A stretch of 64,000 nucleotides of DNA, from the NCBI GenBank assembly GCA_020226215.1, contig CM035233.1, forward strand, positions 32,634,027-32,698,026, in the 5' to 3' direction. Made by a program: the position numbers and the translations under genes. The notes beneath the pieces are model-generated. The model was given only the letters and a program-made list of their open reading frames with translations. It was not told the origin of the DNA and searched no databases. Origin of the DNA: Sindora glabra. Its lineage: Eukaryota > Streptophyta > Magnoliopsida > Fabales > Fabaceae. Position 1 is the first letter of the stretch; each line of letters starts with the position of its first letter. Below are positions 12,901 to 25,911 of the stretch, in pieces.

Positions 12901-13293
12901 TTTGTCAAGTGGACTTTTTGGCTTGGTTTCTTCAGGATTTGCATGGTTTTGCCTTTGGATCCTTTTCTAATGCTCATATATGTCATTTCAAAGCTTGAAA
13001 ACAAAGTATAGAGCATCTAAGTATACATGTGTGCATCTATCAATGTGGAGGAAGTAAAGCATATATAATATTTAAGGAAAATGATGATGTTCTAATAAAG
13101 AACTATGATGTGTATTTATGTAGACTAAGGAGTAACAATTGGAAAGGCAAGGGGAGTTATAAAGGAGTTTTTAGTGAAGGCAAAGGAAACATCACATTGG
13201 GAGCTTGTAAAAGGTAGCTAGCTTTATCCTTAAGCTGTTTTCTATTTACATGATTTTCTGTATTTTATGCCATTGTATGAAATGTGTATGGAA

Positions 13294-13569
13294 TTGTTGT
13301 GCACGCATTCCGGAAAGACAGTGTAATTACTGTGTTTGGCCTATGGCTCAAGATCCCCGGAATGATAATTCAATTGTTGTGGCACAACCCGGGAAGACAG
13401 TAAAATACTGTGTTTTGGCCTATGGCTCGAGATCCTCGGGGATAATAGTGCAATTGTTGTGTGCGGTATCTATGGCCAGAAACCTCAGGAAGACAGTGTG
13501 ATACTGTGTTAGGCCTTTGGCTCGAGAACCCCGGGAAGACAGTGAATTGCTGTGTGAGGCCTAGGTACG
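13294..13569. repeat. 80-bp-period tandem array in solo LTR
   Basis: The word ttgttgtg recurs at 13294, 13374 and 13454, an exact 80-bp spacing. Each unit contains a gaagacagt...actgtgtt stem and a ggcctatggctcgagatcc block; a fourth partial unit follows from about 13525. About 3.3 copies with substitutions. Confidence 0.88.
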
Positions 13570-15461
13570 ATTATCTGTGATGGCCATCTAGATATTGATT
13601 AAGATAAGTCCTTAAATGGGCTTGATGATTTGTGTGTGCAATGCATATTTCTTACAATGGTATGATGTTGAATTTGATGACAAATGAGTAATTGATTTCG
13701 AAACGTATGATTTATTTGCTTAAGGATCTGGAATGGCTTGATGTATTTTTATGGCAATAGCTAGCTGCTGAGAAACTTTGTTTCTTATGTTTTTCTGTAT
13801 TGTTACTAACCATTCCAGGTGATGCTTCTAAAGGCTCTCATGATAAAGTTCAATGATGTTTGAAGTTGTAAATGTAAAAGAAAAAAAAATGGTTACATAG
13901 TTGGTGATATTGTATATGTTGGATGTACGAATTGTAAGTTGAACTCTTTTTGTATAATTATATGACTCTTACTTATGTTGTATGGAATACACAAATTTGA
14001 GATATTATGAATTGGGTTGGAGTAGAAGACAAATTAGTATGCGTTAATTATCTTTTAAATGAGGAATAAGGCGTTGATAAGTAAGGGAGTTACACCTAAT
14101 TAAAGGTATAAATACAGAATTGCCATTTTTGAATAGCATTAGAGCTATAAAAATAAAGTTGTCATTTGAACATCAAATCAACTCTATTTGCCATTAAATT
14201 TTAATAAAAGCTTAATAACATTCTAAATATCATGTATAAAGAATTTCATAATTTTTCTCCTTCATTTGATTTCTTAAAAGAATCAAAATCAGAGATCAAC
14301 TAGCATAGAGTTTTGAAATGGGCAATTTTGAATGTTTCACTTATAACTTGATTTTTCATGTATCTAAAAATTTCCAAGTTCTTCTGCAATCATCCTAACA
14401 CTAATTATGGCCTTAAATTTCCAAGGATTAAAATTTTAAAATTTTGTAACCCTTGAATACATAAGGTGACCAAAACTCTTAATCAACATGACTTAAAAGA
14501 TTTGTGTCATTCCAACTAATTCTAGCTTAATCTTTTATAAAAAAATCATATGAATCCTTCTTTCATCACACTAAATATACCAAGAGCATATCTTCATATT
14601 ATCATTTGGAAAATTTCAAAAACAAAACCAAACACTAACATATATGGTCTTTAGGGAAGACATAAATCAATAATATCATCATCTATATAGTATAATCCCA
14701 AAATAACAAGTGTTGCCACTCACCTTTGATTGGCTAATGAAGACTTGGATTCCCACTTGTTCCTCTCTTCTTTCTCCTAGTTTTGGTTGGTCAAAGGAAG
14801 CAAAATTTTTCTTTAAACATTTTCTAATTATTTTGTATTGATTTTTGAGAAAAATCTTGCATAAGTGGTTGGTCCTCTTGGGCATTCAAATGGCCCTAAG
14901 AATTCAGAAAACAATTACTCTGTAACCATTAAAAATAAATCACATTAAAAGGTTAAATAGAGTTTATTGCAAAACACCTCACTTTTCCACCTTATTACAT
15001 TTTACCCCTAGACTTTTTGTTTTAGGCCTTGATTTGTGCTTTTATTTTTAAGTTTTGATACACATTTTGAGCCTAAAATAATTAATTTAAGTGAGCCCAA
15101 AGTATCTAAATTGATCCATTTTAATTTTTGGCTTAATTTCTTACTTTTTGATTTACTTAAGTTTTGAAATTTGAATAAATTCTTATACAAAATTTCCTAA
15201 ACTTATTTTGGGGTTTTTAATTATATTTTGATCTATTTTGATACCTAATCAAATTTTATAAAAAGTTCTAGTTGGATGCATATTCCAATTACCTTTATAT
15301 TTTTCTTGAATTTTTGCCTGAGTTTTCTACTGGATTTTCTAATTTGATATTTTTTTCCGAGATTCCTATTTGAAATTCTACCTTACTCGGTTATTTTATT
15401 TTATTTATTTTTCAAAGAAAACTCCTATGTAAATTTCTTCATCCTATTTTAGGTTATTACA

Positions 15462-17626
15462 GTATTTGCTAAACTATAGCCTCAAATATTCAAACCGCCT
15501 AAAGAATATTAATGAGCATTATAACTTACTCTTAACTTGGTGATGAACATATTAATTCTAAACATGATCTGGGTGCTAGGCAATGTGTAACAGCTCTTTA
15601 CTAGAGCAAAATTGTAGACGATATCACACAAACACTGTTATAAAGAAGATACCATCATCTTGTAGCAGCAGTTAAAAAGGGAGTAAACACCTTTCTTAAC
15701 TGGCTCTCTAAGCTATGCAATCAGTCATCACAATTTTTGGTTTCATTTGGGTTTAAGGATCCCTTAATGATCCAATTTCAACAATAAGTATCATATCTTC
15801 CACGAACATTTACCAGTATCATAATTTTTACGTTTTGAAATTCGTTTACCATGAATTAGGTACGCAATTCATGCATCACATTTCACGGGTGCTATCGGAC
15901 CCCAGCTCTCCTGTATCTTACACAAAGTATCAATTCATTTACGCTACTCAGTCTTGATTTGACTTTATGCCTCAGCAAGGACACATACATATCAAAGGCA
16001 CCCTAGTTAGGCTCAAACACTATTATCAAACATCAATTTGTTCATGTAACTTAGTACAGGCAATTGTTTCCAAACATAAAGATTCTTTATTCATGATTTA
16101 TAGAAACACAATTTCCAAACATGAATTATTTCAAGTTCTAAATCATGCAAAATGTTTAGAAAACTAAATCCGATTATAGTGGGAAAAAATCTCTTACTTT
16201 AGCATATTATAGAATAACAAAAAAAATCATAACAATTTCTGCTAAAGTGAATTTTACTTTAAAATATCTAAGGGTATTGATAAATGTGCAATGACATCCT
16301 TGGGTAATAATGAGCTAAAATAAGACGATCCACTTATTCTTAATTTGTACCTTGCCTGATCCCTGCCAAGGACTTGTGGTCTTTAAAACCACCCGTGGTT
16401 TAAAAACCTATGACCCTACCCAATAGGGTCAGGTGCTCCAATGTAACTCATACTATAACTCATACCACCGCGCTCTAATTCATATCTTAAGATTTCTACC
16501 CAGTATGATAGTTCAGGCAAAGAGACTCTACCCAATTTCCTTTATTTTCTTCCACTTAACCCCCAAGCTCAAGAAATACCTATGAAATTCTACACCTAAC
16601 TTTTTACCTCAAGGGTCTAAAAGCTCACATAACGCAATTTAAAGTTGTTTCCATCAATTAAAATATTGAGAACAAAATCCCTTAACTCTACAATTTTACT
16701 TGGTTTATAGTATGGTTGCACTTATGTTAATTGGCTTTGAGCTTAGTCTCATGTTTATTATCATACTTGTTTTACCTAGTGCGAGAAATGGATTAATAGA
16801 TAAAATTTGATATTAAAATAATATTTAATAATAAAATTAACTTAACATTTAAATTTATAAAAATATTTTGAATAATATAATGCTTTAAGTTTTTTGTTTA
16901 TAACAAATTTACATATTATATGTTACAATAAATAAAAAGGAAATTTATTATTATTATTATCTTTTAAGTAATGTTTTAAACTATTGAGTATGATTTCAGT
17001 TGTTTTATTTAGTATAAAATTTTCTACGAACAAAAGAAAAAATATGTTGTTAAGTTGCTATAAGATTTAACACAGATACCACGTAAATATATTTTAGGAT
17101 TAAAATAAGAAAATTGTACAATTTAAGCAACAAATTAAATTTATTAAATTAAAAACAATTGGGATTGTTAAAGGAAAAATAGCTAACCAAAATATATTAT
17201 GATTTTTATAATTGATTCTTTTGAAAGTTAATATTGACACATCAGTTTGAATGCTTTTAAAATTTGCGTTATTGATTTGTATTTCTTGTTTTCAACTTTA
17301 GGTACAAATGCATTTTATACATAGTTAAATTTTTTTGCATAATTTATATATTTGTAATTTTAACTATTCATATGCGTAAATGGTTTGTGAATTATATGAG
17401 TTGTTTTTTCTAATAACAGTTGTGGTATCTATAAATTTATAATTTTTAATTGAATTTTTAAAATATTTTTTGTTAAAATTTATATTGAGTATTTTCTTTA
17501 ATTTATATAGCTTGTCCTTTGACTTAATCAATTTAATTTTAATTATTTTATCCTATTCTTTTTATTTTTATAATTCACCGAGGTTATTTTAATTGATATA
17601 ATTTTTGTTAATCAATATAATATTAC
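15462..17626. other. AT-rich region without recognised genes
   Basis: No coding motif was found on either strand. The part 15840-16640 has a slightly higher GC content and small inverted words (gtggt...accac near 16376, accctacccaatagggt near 16412), reminiscent of decayed gypsy LTR sequence. From 16700 it is very AT-rich with short homopolymer runs. Short open frames such as 15967-16167 match nothing I recognise. Confidence 0.5.
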
Positions 17627-18157
17627 AAAAAATATATTTTACTCTCCTGTAGTACGACTCTATTTACAATTTACTCAACTGTGGTATAAAATGTTTTTTT
17701 TTTTAAAAAAAGCTAACCTATGATTTATATAGTTGACATTTTGCTCACTTATAGTTCTTATCTATTCAAATGTAATGGAATCTAACACATGCCTTTTATG
17801 TACTCTTCTTCCACATTTATTAATCTGAAATGGAGCTTAAAAAATTTAATATGTACCATCTTTTCCTTCATTTTTTATTCAATAGCAAACCCCAAGACCC
17901 TATTCTCATAATAGTAAATTAGGAATAATAGATGAAAAAATGGATAAATTAGGATGAAATTAAATCAAATTGGGGGCAACAAAAGAATACGTGACTTGTA
18001 TATAATGATTTTTCAATATATTTATATTGAATCAAAATACAAGTAGGTAAAGTGTCAATTGTGCAAATTACAAGTGAACTTTTTCTTAATACTTTATATC
18101 ATAGGTGGACAGATTATAAATAGGGTCATACCATAAGTGAATAAAATGTATTTTTCC
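17627..18157. mobile_element. MITE-like foldback element with long terminal inverted repeats
   Basis: The left end (about 17627-17693) aligns with the reverse complement of the right end (about 18093-18157) over roughly 65 bases. Shared words include AAAAATA(T/C)ATTTTA, CTATTTA(C/T)AAT and a TAGTA/TGGTAT block. The interior, about 400 bp, has no coding capacity. No clear TSD was identified, so the superfamily is undetermined. Confidence 0.65.
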
Positions 18158-19026
18158 AATAAGAAAAATTAAATGTTGTAGATTAATTATAGGCATTATT
18201 TTTTAAAAAAATTAAATAAAAATAATATTAATTTTTATACAGATATTTAATAATTAACTTATTTTTAGCATGTTTATTTTTAAGAATAATAAGACAAACT
18301 TTAACATTTATGAATCTTACTTATTTAATTAGATGAAGGTTTAATTCATACAAATTCGCAATAGCAAAATGATTATGGAAGTAATTATTTCTTTAATATT
18401 AATAGTAAATAAATAATCCACATTAACTATTAAAAAAACAAAACAAAAAAATCAAAATTCACACCACACAATAACGCATGAGTATCAATAATTTCGTATA
18501 TCTATTCTTATACCAAAGGTTCACAGCGTCTAAAATTGTTCTATAAGTTTTAAAGTTTTAATTTGATTAAGGTAACTAATTTATTACAAAAATTAAACAT
18601 GTGATTGTTGATAATGTGTAAGGAATAAATAAAGAAAAAAAATATAACTCTTATAAAAGGCAATAGGCAGGAATTACTTTTATAGAAGGAGTACATAAAA
18701 AAAAGGAAGTAGTGCGTACATTAAAAAATATAATATAATAAAATTTAAAAATAAAAAATGTAATTAAAAATACAATAGAAATGGATAAAAAGGATAAAAA
18801 AATATGTGATAGAGCAAATAATTAAAAAATAGTGTATAAATTGTAAACTAATGAGAATTAAAAATAAAATATATAACTAATTAATTCAATCAACTGAGAA
18901 TCTTAAACTATTTAAAATGTTTTTATAATAAAAATTATATTGTATTATGTTTATACTACATAATAACATTTGCATTTGAGTGGATAAAAATGATGTATAG
19001 ATTATAAAATAATAACATAATAATAT

Positions 19027-19068
<42 letters not shown>

Positions 19069-21379
19069 GAAAACAACAAATAAATGAAAAAAAAGAAAAA
19101 AAAAAGAAGTGAAAGGGGAAAAGGAGTCGGCGGGAAGAAAAGGATGGAGGAGTGAAAAAGTGGCAGAAAATTTTTAAAAACAATGAAAGTACATTTAGGA
19201 GATTTTTTATATTGATAGATTGCATGTTCCACCAAGTTTCTATAGGAGTTACCTAATTTTCTACCCCTACTTAACCTGTTACCCACTAGCCTTATCGCAT
19301 TTCACGGTTCTTTTAACAACGTAAGTTGTTTAGTTATTAGTAGGATTACAATACCTTTTAGGATTCGTATTACCATACGTCATAGGAGAAACTGCTAGGC
19401 TAGTTTTTCCCAACCACCTCCCATTTCTTCACATTCGAAAAATTCCTAATTAAATATATGCGTTCCCTGACCAGTCTTAATGCTCTCAAAACATAAAGCT
19501 CCTCAATTCGTATATTATTCGACCGAACACTACTTCAGTACCTTCCACTATTTTCATCCAGAGTCCTCTACATGTGAAAGTTATTGTGATCAAAGGGAAA
19601 TGTGTCATATATTGAGTAATACAGAATTAACGGTGCTCTAGATTCTCACAAACGAAATGACAAAAAGCCGCCACCTTACTCTTTAGTATGTTAGCCCATT
19701 TTCCATCCATCCTTTAGCATCCATCATAATCTTGTATGTAACATTCCTCACTGATTCTAATAAGATCACTAATCAGGCAACAGTGCATCTAATCATCGAG
19801 CCCTAAAAGAAAATTACTATCCATATCAACATGCAAAATGTAAGATTGATGCACTCAATTGATCCCCAATAGTCTACTTATTAAGCTTGTGGGGGATATC
19901 TAGCTGCCCAAATCCTCACATACATGTCATGCCAACAACCTACTTTGTTTCTTTCAAAACTACCCTTAATCATAGGCATACTAACCACTCTCCCTCAGCT
20001 CATATGTCGCCATTCTAATAGTATTTTATTACTAAACAAATATCTAACTAGAATGACCTTTATGTGTGATTATGAAACAATCATGGATCAAAATGATAAT
20101 ATACTTACATATCTTTTTAAGTTAATTGATGCTTCCTTTTCCCTTAATTCAATAACTTGTAATTTGCTGTATTTTGGAACTCTAGCTCCATCAAATCAAT
20201 CCTTTTCCAAGTAGGCTTCATATCTCATAAATAACATTCCATATTGAGCCTTTTGACAACATTTCTTATTTATTAACCTATAGTTATTTTTTTAAAGATA
20301 AGAATCATATCCAATCACCTCATGCATAATAGATTACTACAACTTGTTCATATTAACCACCAAACAACTAATATGCTTAATACTATTCATAAATTTCTAA
20401 CTTTTATTCCAATATCCATACACTGACCCTTGCAAATTCGTGAATTCAGGGTTATAAATTTATAACTCTACTTAACAACTTAGGTTAAATGGTTAGGACA
20501 TCACTTGATTAATTACATCATGACATACCCTCACCTACTTACATACATAGCTTATAAATTTCTCTTGCAAATACCTACAACAAAATCTCATTTTGATCTA
20601 AATGAAACAACCTACGACCTATAGGGAATAATCGAATTTCTTATCCTACCATTACACTTGCAAGGTTAAAATTCAAAACTCATCCTAAGGGAATATGCAA
20701 AATTTAAATTAGTCAAATTATGAATTAGCTTGATCATGTATATCTTTGGACAATGGTGCCGTTAACAACATAAGGAATTTAATTGATGTGTGATGGATTA
20801 TATCCTTGCATGATACATCCTTATCACACAGACCATTTTTTTCCAAGTATGGAAAATTGAATCAATTTAGCATCCTAGTGCTCTTTTTAAACTTCCACTT
20901 AAGTTTTTATTAAAAAAAATAAATGACCATAAAATAGGAATATCCTATCAAAAATGTAAATTTAGGATCATTCAAGAAAGTTTATATTTAGAATAGTACT
21001 AATTCATAGACTTTCCATAGCATAAGCATGCAAAACATAGATAACTATCAAATTTTTTAATTCAATCAACTATTAATCTATTCACCCTTTTCATCAATTT
21101 AAATGTGATAGTTCCTTTCATTAAAAGCTTTAAAGAATAAAAAAATTGTAAAATCCAAAGAAAAAGGATACTTATATTGATCATCCTCAACTACTTGTAG
21201 GTGAAAGTGGCCTAGAGAGAATTATGGCCTTTTTAAAAGCAATGACTAACTAGACCATGCTCCTTTGAAAGTCACCAACCCACTTTCATGTGATTTTCAC
21301 TTGGACAATTGGAAACTTCTAAGTCATGCCTTTAAAAGAGAATGTTTTTATACCCCAAACTATGTTCTAATACTAAATT
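18158..21379. other. AT-rich region, probably decayed repeats
   Basis: No protein motif is convincing on either strand. A (TAA)n microsatellite lies at 19033-19069, bordered by A/G-rich low-complexity DNA (19080-19150) that creates misleading open frames on the minus strand. The part 19230-20700 has base composition like the decayed gypsy segments elsewhere. The frame 19924-20214 (96 residues) is unlike anything I recognise. Confidence 0.45.
19033..19069. repeat. (TAA)n microsatellite
   Basis: About twelve uninterrupted trinucleotide units. Confidence 0.95.
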
Positions 21380-21416
21380 TATCATGATCCTTACTAGGAC
21401 ACATGACTAGCATAGC

Positions 21417-21428
21417 TCTGATACCAAA
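21417..21428 (-). promoter_or_regulatory. Primer-binding-site sequence, Met-tRNA type
   Basis: The minus strand reads TGGTATCAGAGC here, the exact 12-base initiator Met-tRNA primer-binding site of plant LTR elements. A second, mutated copy (TTAGTATTAGAACATAG) lies about 45 bases to the left, beside a GGATCATGATA LTR-end-like sequence. Confidence 0.65.
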
Positions 21429-21934
21429 TTTTTCAATACATGCTTCATGTAATGCTGCATGTGCATTTATGCATAACTTTCCAAAATGTCATAATTATGT
21501 TCAAATGTATATGCATTAACTAATAGTGTGCACATTTAAGCCAATTGTCTCAAGACTTACCTAAATACCAAAATTCTTAAGCAAGCCCATTTCTCACCAA
21601 TTATTCAACAACAACGAAGCAACTAAAAGGATAATCCCTAAAAATATAAGAAAGAAATACAAAAAAGAATGAATTTCTTTAGAAACTCAGTAAGCAATCA
21701 ATAATTACTAGAATACTATTAAAAATATATCTATGTAAATGTCTACATGCATGTGTATATATATACATATATATTGTAAAGTAAAACTATATATATTGTA
21801 ATGTAAAACTTATGCTTTATCCTTTATGTAGAGAAAGTCTAGGCTTTTATCCAAGGAACATATGCATATATCATGCCTTAAAAAAAGAGCAAGTTCTAAT
21901 AATTAAACATGTCTATATATCAAAACAATATAGT

Positions 21935-23300
21935 TGTTGGGATCGAGAGCCATACAAGTACAGCGGAATAAACCGATCCTAACCAACAGATCCATGTAAA
22001 ACATTAAATCATAACAAGAATTCATTCAATACCGTAATGATGACTCTAGAACTCGGTCATTGATTACCTCTTCAGCTTTCTTTTAGCCGAAGACTCCGAG
22101 GTATTCACACGAACCCTCGAATCACTGATGAACATCCATACGAACACCCATTGGAATTGTTCTTCTTTAACTCGTAGTGCTAGCTACGCCTCTTCAAAGG
22201 TTTTAGTCAATGAGAGATGCTAGGGTTTTTCTATGCATGGGATGCGTAAAAATTTTTTTATTATTAGCTAACAAGTCTATTTAAATAAGTGCATAGAAAA
22301 TCCTAACTATTTGAGCTTTGTTCTATGTATAATTATGAGCTTATTATTGGGCCTTATAATTATAACATGGAATTCCTAAATATTAGGCCTAAACAATTTA
22401 GTCCATTAATTCTAAATCCATTAAGCTCTAAGTGTATGACCCTACAGGCTCTCATTATGTTGGCAATGATTATTAATCATATTAATGATTATAAACAATA
22501 AGCGGTGTCTAGCAACACATCATTGTTACTCAAGGAATGAGAAAGTCAGTGATTTAACTAAACCTTTACACATGATCATCATCTATATCCTTTTGTCCTA
22601 AATATCTAGATTGAGCACGAGACATGGACCATATCATTCTCGTATAGCTCAATCTTAAGATTTCTTGAAACTTAAGTAAGCTAATTGAAGCAAATATAAT
22701 TAACATTCCATGTTAATTCATCTAAGCATGACCATGCATTTCCTCAACTTTACTTAATCAAGGGGCCTATATATGTTACTCCTATTATATAGGAGGGACA
22801 AATTCCATCTTAGTCATACAAATCCCTCCGCATGATATGTGACATATCCAATAACTACCCTTGCATTCACTCAACCATAAGTGACATAGAATAGTATCAA
22901 AATATGAAACTCACATGTAGGGAACCTTGGTGATTTCAGATTAAAGGACCATATTAATAATGATCACTAAGAATTATTCATGACACTCATATAACGATCC
23001 ATGTAGTATTCTTAGGATGGGTCGGTCCAGTATACAAGTTCTCTAACTTGTACTCATGTGTAAACTTAATATCCCATATAAGTTATCATACATGCTAGTC
23101 TTAACATATCAAAACAACCTAATCTACAATGATATATGACTAGGGACATTTAAGAATATAATTATTTTAAGGTTATTATCATAATTAAATATATTATGCA
23201 GACAATATATATAAATATAATAATTGGAATTGCCATTAAAATAACATGATTTAAAATTACAATCACCAATATAATTAGCTTTAGGGCATATACACTAACA
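21935..23300 (-). mobile_element. Copia-type solo LTR, second family
   Basis: The stretch starts TGTTGGGATCG and ends ATACACTAACA, with the identical 5-mer atagt on both sides (21930-21934 and 23301-23305). It shares layout and words with the copia LTR at 52920 (ggtgtctagcaacacatca, gaccctacaggctctcat, ggaaccttggtgat, TGTTAGTGTAT start when inverted), yet is shorter (1366 bp) and clearly diverged. It is therefore a related but separate copia family. No internal region remains. Confidence 0.88.
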
Positions 23301-25133
23301 ATAGTTACATTGCTCATTAGTCTTTATAACACAACTTGGCTATAACATTTCTATGTCATTCATTAAGTATCAATAAAAGAAAGAAAGAAGGAAAGAAAGT
23401 ATGTAAATTTCCTTGTGAATCCCAATTATCTTTATCCTTCTCAAGCTTAACTTTATCCCTCCAAGGTCAATCTTATCCTTTCACAAATAAGCACCTGAAT
23501 TCAATGCATAAAGTCATAATATGATTACCATTTTCCCCTAATCTTATTAATGCATGTTCAATGCATTATTTATCATAATAACATAAGTTCCTTAACAAGA
23601 ACTTCAATCACTCTATCACAATAATAATACTCATGTATTCAAATAAGAACAAATGCCTTGATTGGTATATCAAATTAAATCAATTAATTAAATTTTTTAT
23701 TGTATAATTATTATAATCAATGTTATATAATAATTATGGAATGAATAAGTAAATTACAAAGATGATAGTACCTTATTTAACAACTCAAATTCCAATATGC
23801 AATACTAATATACATATAAAATTCATAAGTAGCTTATTAACTTAAATATGAAATTCAAATCTAAAATTTTAAGCTTCATTTAGTTAAATAAGATCAAATG
23901 ATATCTATTTTACTTCCTTATATAACCACAAGCATGTTTATACACTCATTTTGTATCTAAACATTCATGTTAAGACTATTCATCCTTATCTCCCACCTAC
24001 ATGAAGGCACTATACCATTAAGTTTCAATAATATTACAACTAGAGGGAGAAACAAGGCAATAGTTAACTATGTAATCAATTATAGGTGTTTAGGTCAATT
24101 AGGAGGGTTTAGAGTATGACTTTGCTAAACATAATTGACTATGTTTGTTTGAAAGATCAATTTTGATAAGTATAGCCGACTATGTAGTTTACTAAATTAG
24201 TTTAGAAAGTAACTTTAGTAAGCATAATTGGCTATGTAGTTAACCATCACATTGTGATTTGCATATTTTATGTGAAATCACTATTCACTTGCCATTTTTA
24301 ACTTTCAAATCTCATTTTCAACATTCAAACTCATAACAAAACCATTAAAACTCATCATAGTCACTTCAAAACACTAAGATCCTTCAATCAAACTTCAAAT
24401 TTAAAGTTTAAATCACATTTTCATATAATTACTTCCAAAACCCTATGAAAACCAAACTTAAACAAAATGACAAATTTTAACTTAAGATTTAAGAAGAGTG
24501 CTACTTACTTTACATAAAAGAGACATTGGATGGAAGGAAATTGTAACTTACATGCTTCTAATCATCCAAAATTTTAGAAATTGAAGTTAGGGTTTCCAAA
24601 ATCACTCTTTGAATAAAAATTCATGAATTATTCTAAATCTAAAAAGAAATGGAGAAAAAGCTTTGCAAGGCTTGAAATTTAAAATGCTTTACCTTGCTTG
24701 AATAAAATAGTGTAGGAATTTGATGAATATTGGAATTCTTGTTGCATGGAGAAGAGAGAAGAAGAAGAGGAAGCTTAGAACTATGTTTTGAGCAAAAATA
24801 AAAGGCTTTTGGTTAAAATTGTGAGTTAAGGCTAGGGATCAAATTAGAAAATGCTCCCTAAATTTTCTTTACAGCCAATTACTCACCTTTAACCTTACTT
24901 TACCTTTAGGTATTTCAATTTATCCCTTTTCTTAACTTTTTCCTTGCAAAAAAATCTTATTTCAAAAATTCATTATAAGGATTTATTTATTCTCACAATG
25001 AATGGAGACTTATTTATAAGCCTAATAGGTTAGTTTATTCTTTTCTTGATTATATAACATAAAGAAATTTGTTCTTCACTTTATGACATTAACTAATTAT
25101 TTTTTACACAAATATATTTTTGAGGAATTTTAC

Positions 25134-25911
25134 ATTGAAAGTAAATAATAATTGTATTGTGTTAGATCAATTACTTCTCAAATTTAGTGAGAGAAGTCAA
25201 TCTAATTAATCCAATTAATAATTTTAATTAAATAAATTTATGTTATAAACTAGTCTCCTAGATCTAATGATTTATTATATTTCATTACACCAATTCATCT
25301 TTCAAAAATACATAGCAAAGATAACATTGAGAACATTGCCTATTCCTACATAGACCAAACCTAGCATTGGAAATATACAATGAAGGTTAGAGATTTGATC
25401 ACAAATCATATTCAGTGGAATGTTAGAAGTGGTTAGAATTGATGTAAGGAGTAGATAGTTTTTGTAGTAAGGTTTATACATTAAAATATGGAAAAGGTAG
25501 CTAATCTTATTAATTAAGAGTAGGAAGTTAGTTCATAGAGAGAGTTTATTAGATTGAATTAACTAAAGGTTCCTATTTTGTCTACAACATATCACCTTTT
25601 AATCAATTGTCTATCTAACCTAACCACCTCAATCTCTTAGCAAAGCTTATGACAATTTCTAATTCTTAGAAGTCTTATTCTTCCTCTAGAAAGTAACTAT
25701 ATACTTACATTTTTATAAATGAATAGAAGTCTTTACATTTAATATGTAATAGATATAAACAAGTTTTACATTAAATAATAATTTATTTTTTTAAAATTTG
25801 ATTACTTTTAAAATTGTTAAATTAATTTCATGTACTAAATTTTAAAACTTTGATCCTTGCACAAGCATAAAATGGTAGAATGATGATGATAAGGTGGTGG
25901 GAATATCTCCT
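25134..25911. other. AT-rich spacer without recognised features
   Basis: No coding or structured repeat signal was seen in this stretch. Confidence 0.4.

Larger units (their letters stand above)
11444..14094 (+). mobile_element. Solo LTR of a gypsy (Tekay-like) element
   Basis: It starts TGTAATGTCC and ends GGAGTTACA, flanked on both sides by the perfect 5-bp TSD cctaa (11439-11443, 14095-14099). The sequence is 2651 bp with no retroviral coding motif, so it is a solo LTR. It contains two unusual blocks: a cluster of ACACGGGG palindromes (12661-12900) and an 80-bp-period tandem array (13294-13569). Small open frames across these blocks (for example 12529-12846) have no recognisable protein and are probably accidental. 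Confidence 0.88.
9601..15461 (-). mobile_element. 5' LTR of the minus-strand chromovirus, with nested insertions
   Basis: The inner end begins TGTCATGACCC at 9601 and the outer end is GGTTATTACA near 15461, the inverse of a TGTAATA(A)CC LTR start. Without the hAT-like element and the solo LTR nested in it, the LTR would be about 2.7 kb. A short (TA)n stretch occurs near 10653. Its partner LTR lies outside the window, so length cannot be confirmed by comparison. Confidence 0.6.
21380..25133 (-). mobile_element. Decayed gypsy LTR interrupted by a copia-type solo LTR
   Basis: The inner end lies near 21380-21435, marked by primer-binding-site-like sequences and GGATCATGATA. The outer end is taken as GGAATTTTACA near 25133, the inverse of a TGTAAAATTCC chromovirus LTR start. 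Subtracting the nested solo LTR (21935-23300) leaves about 2.4 kb. The matching internal region to the left is not recognisable, and no TSD was established, so boundaries are tentative. Confidence 0.45.

Noticed and set aside
18956..19286. Two overlapping minus-strand open frames of 84-89 codons
   Set aside because: They are produced by a (TAA)n repeat and an A/G-rich tract, giving runs of Ile/Tyr and Phe.
19924..20214. 96-codon plus-strand frame as a possible gene
   Set aside because: No family motif or gene context was found, and the surrounding DNA looks like decayed repeats.
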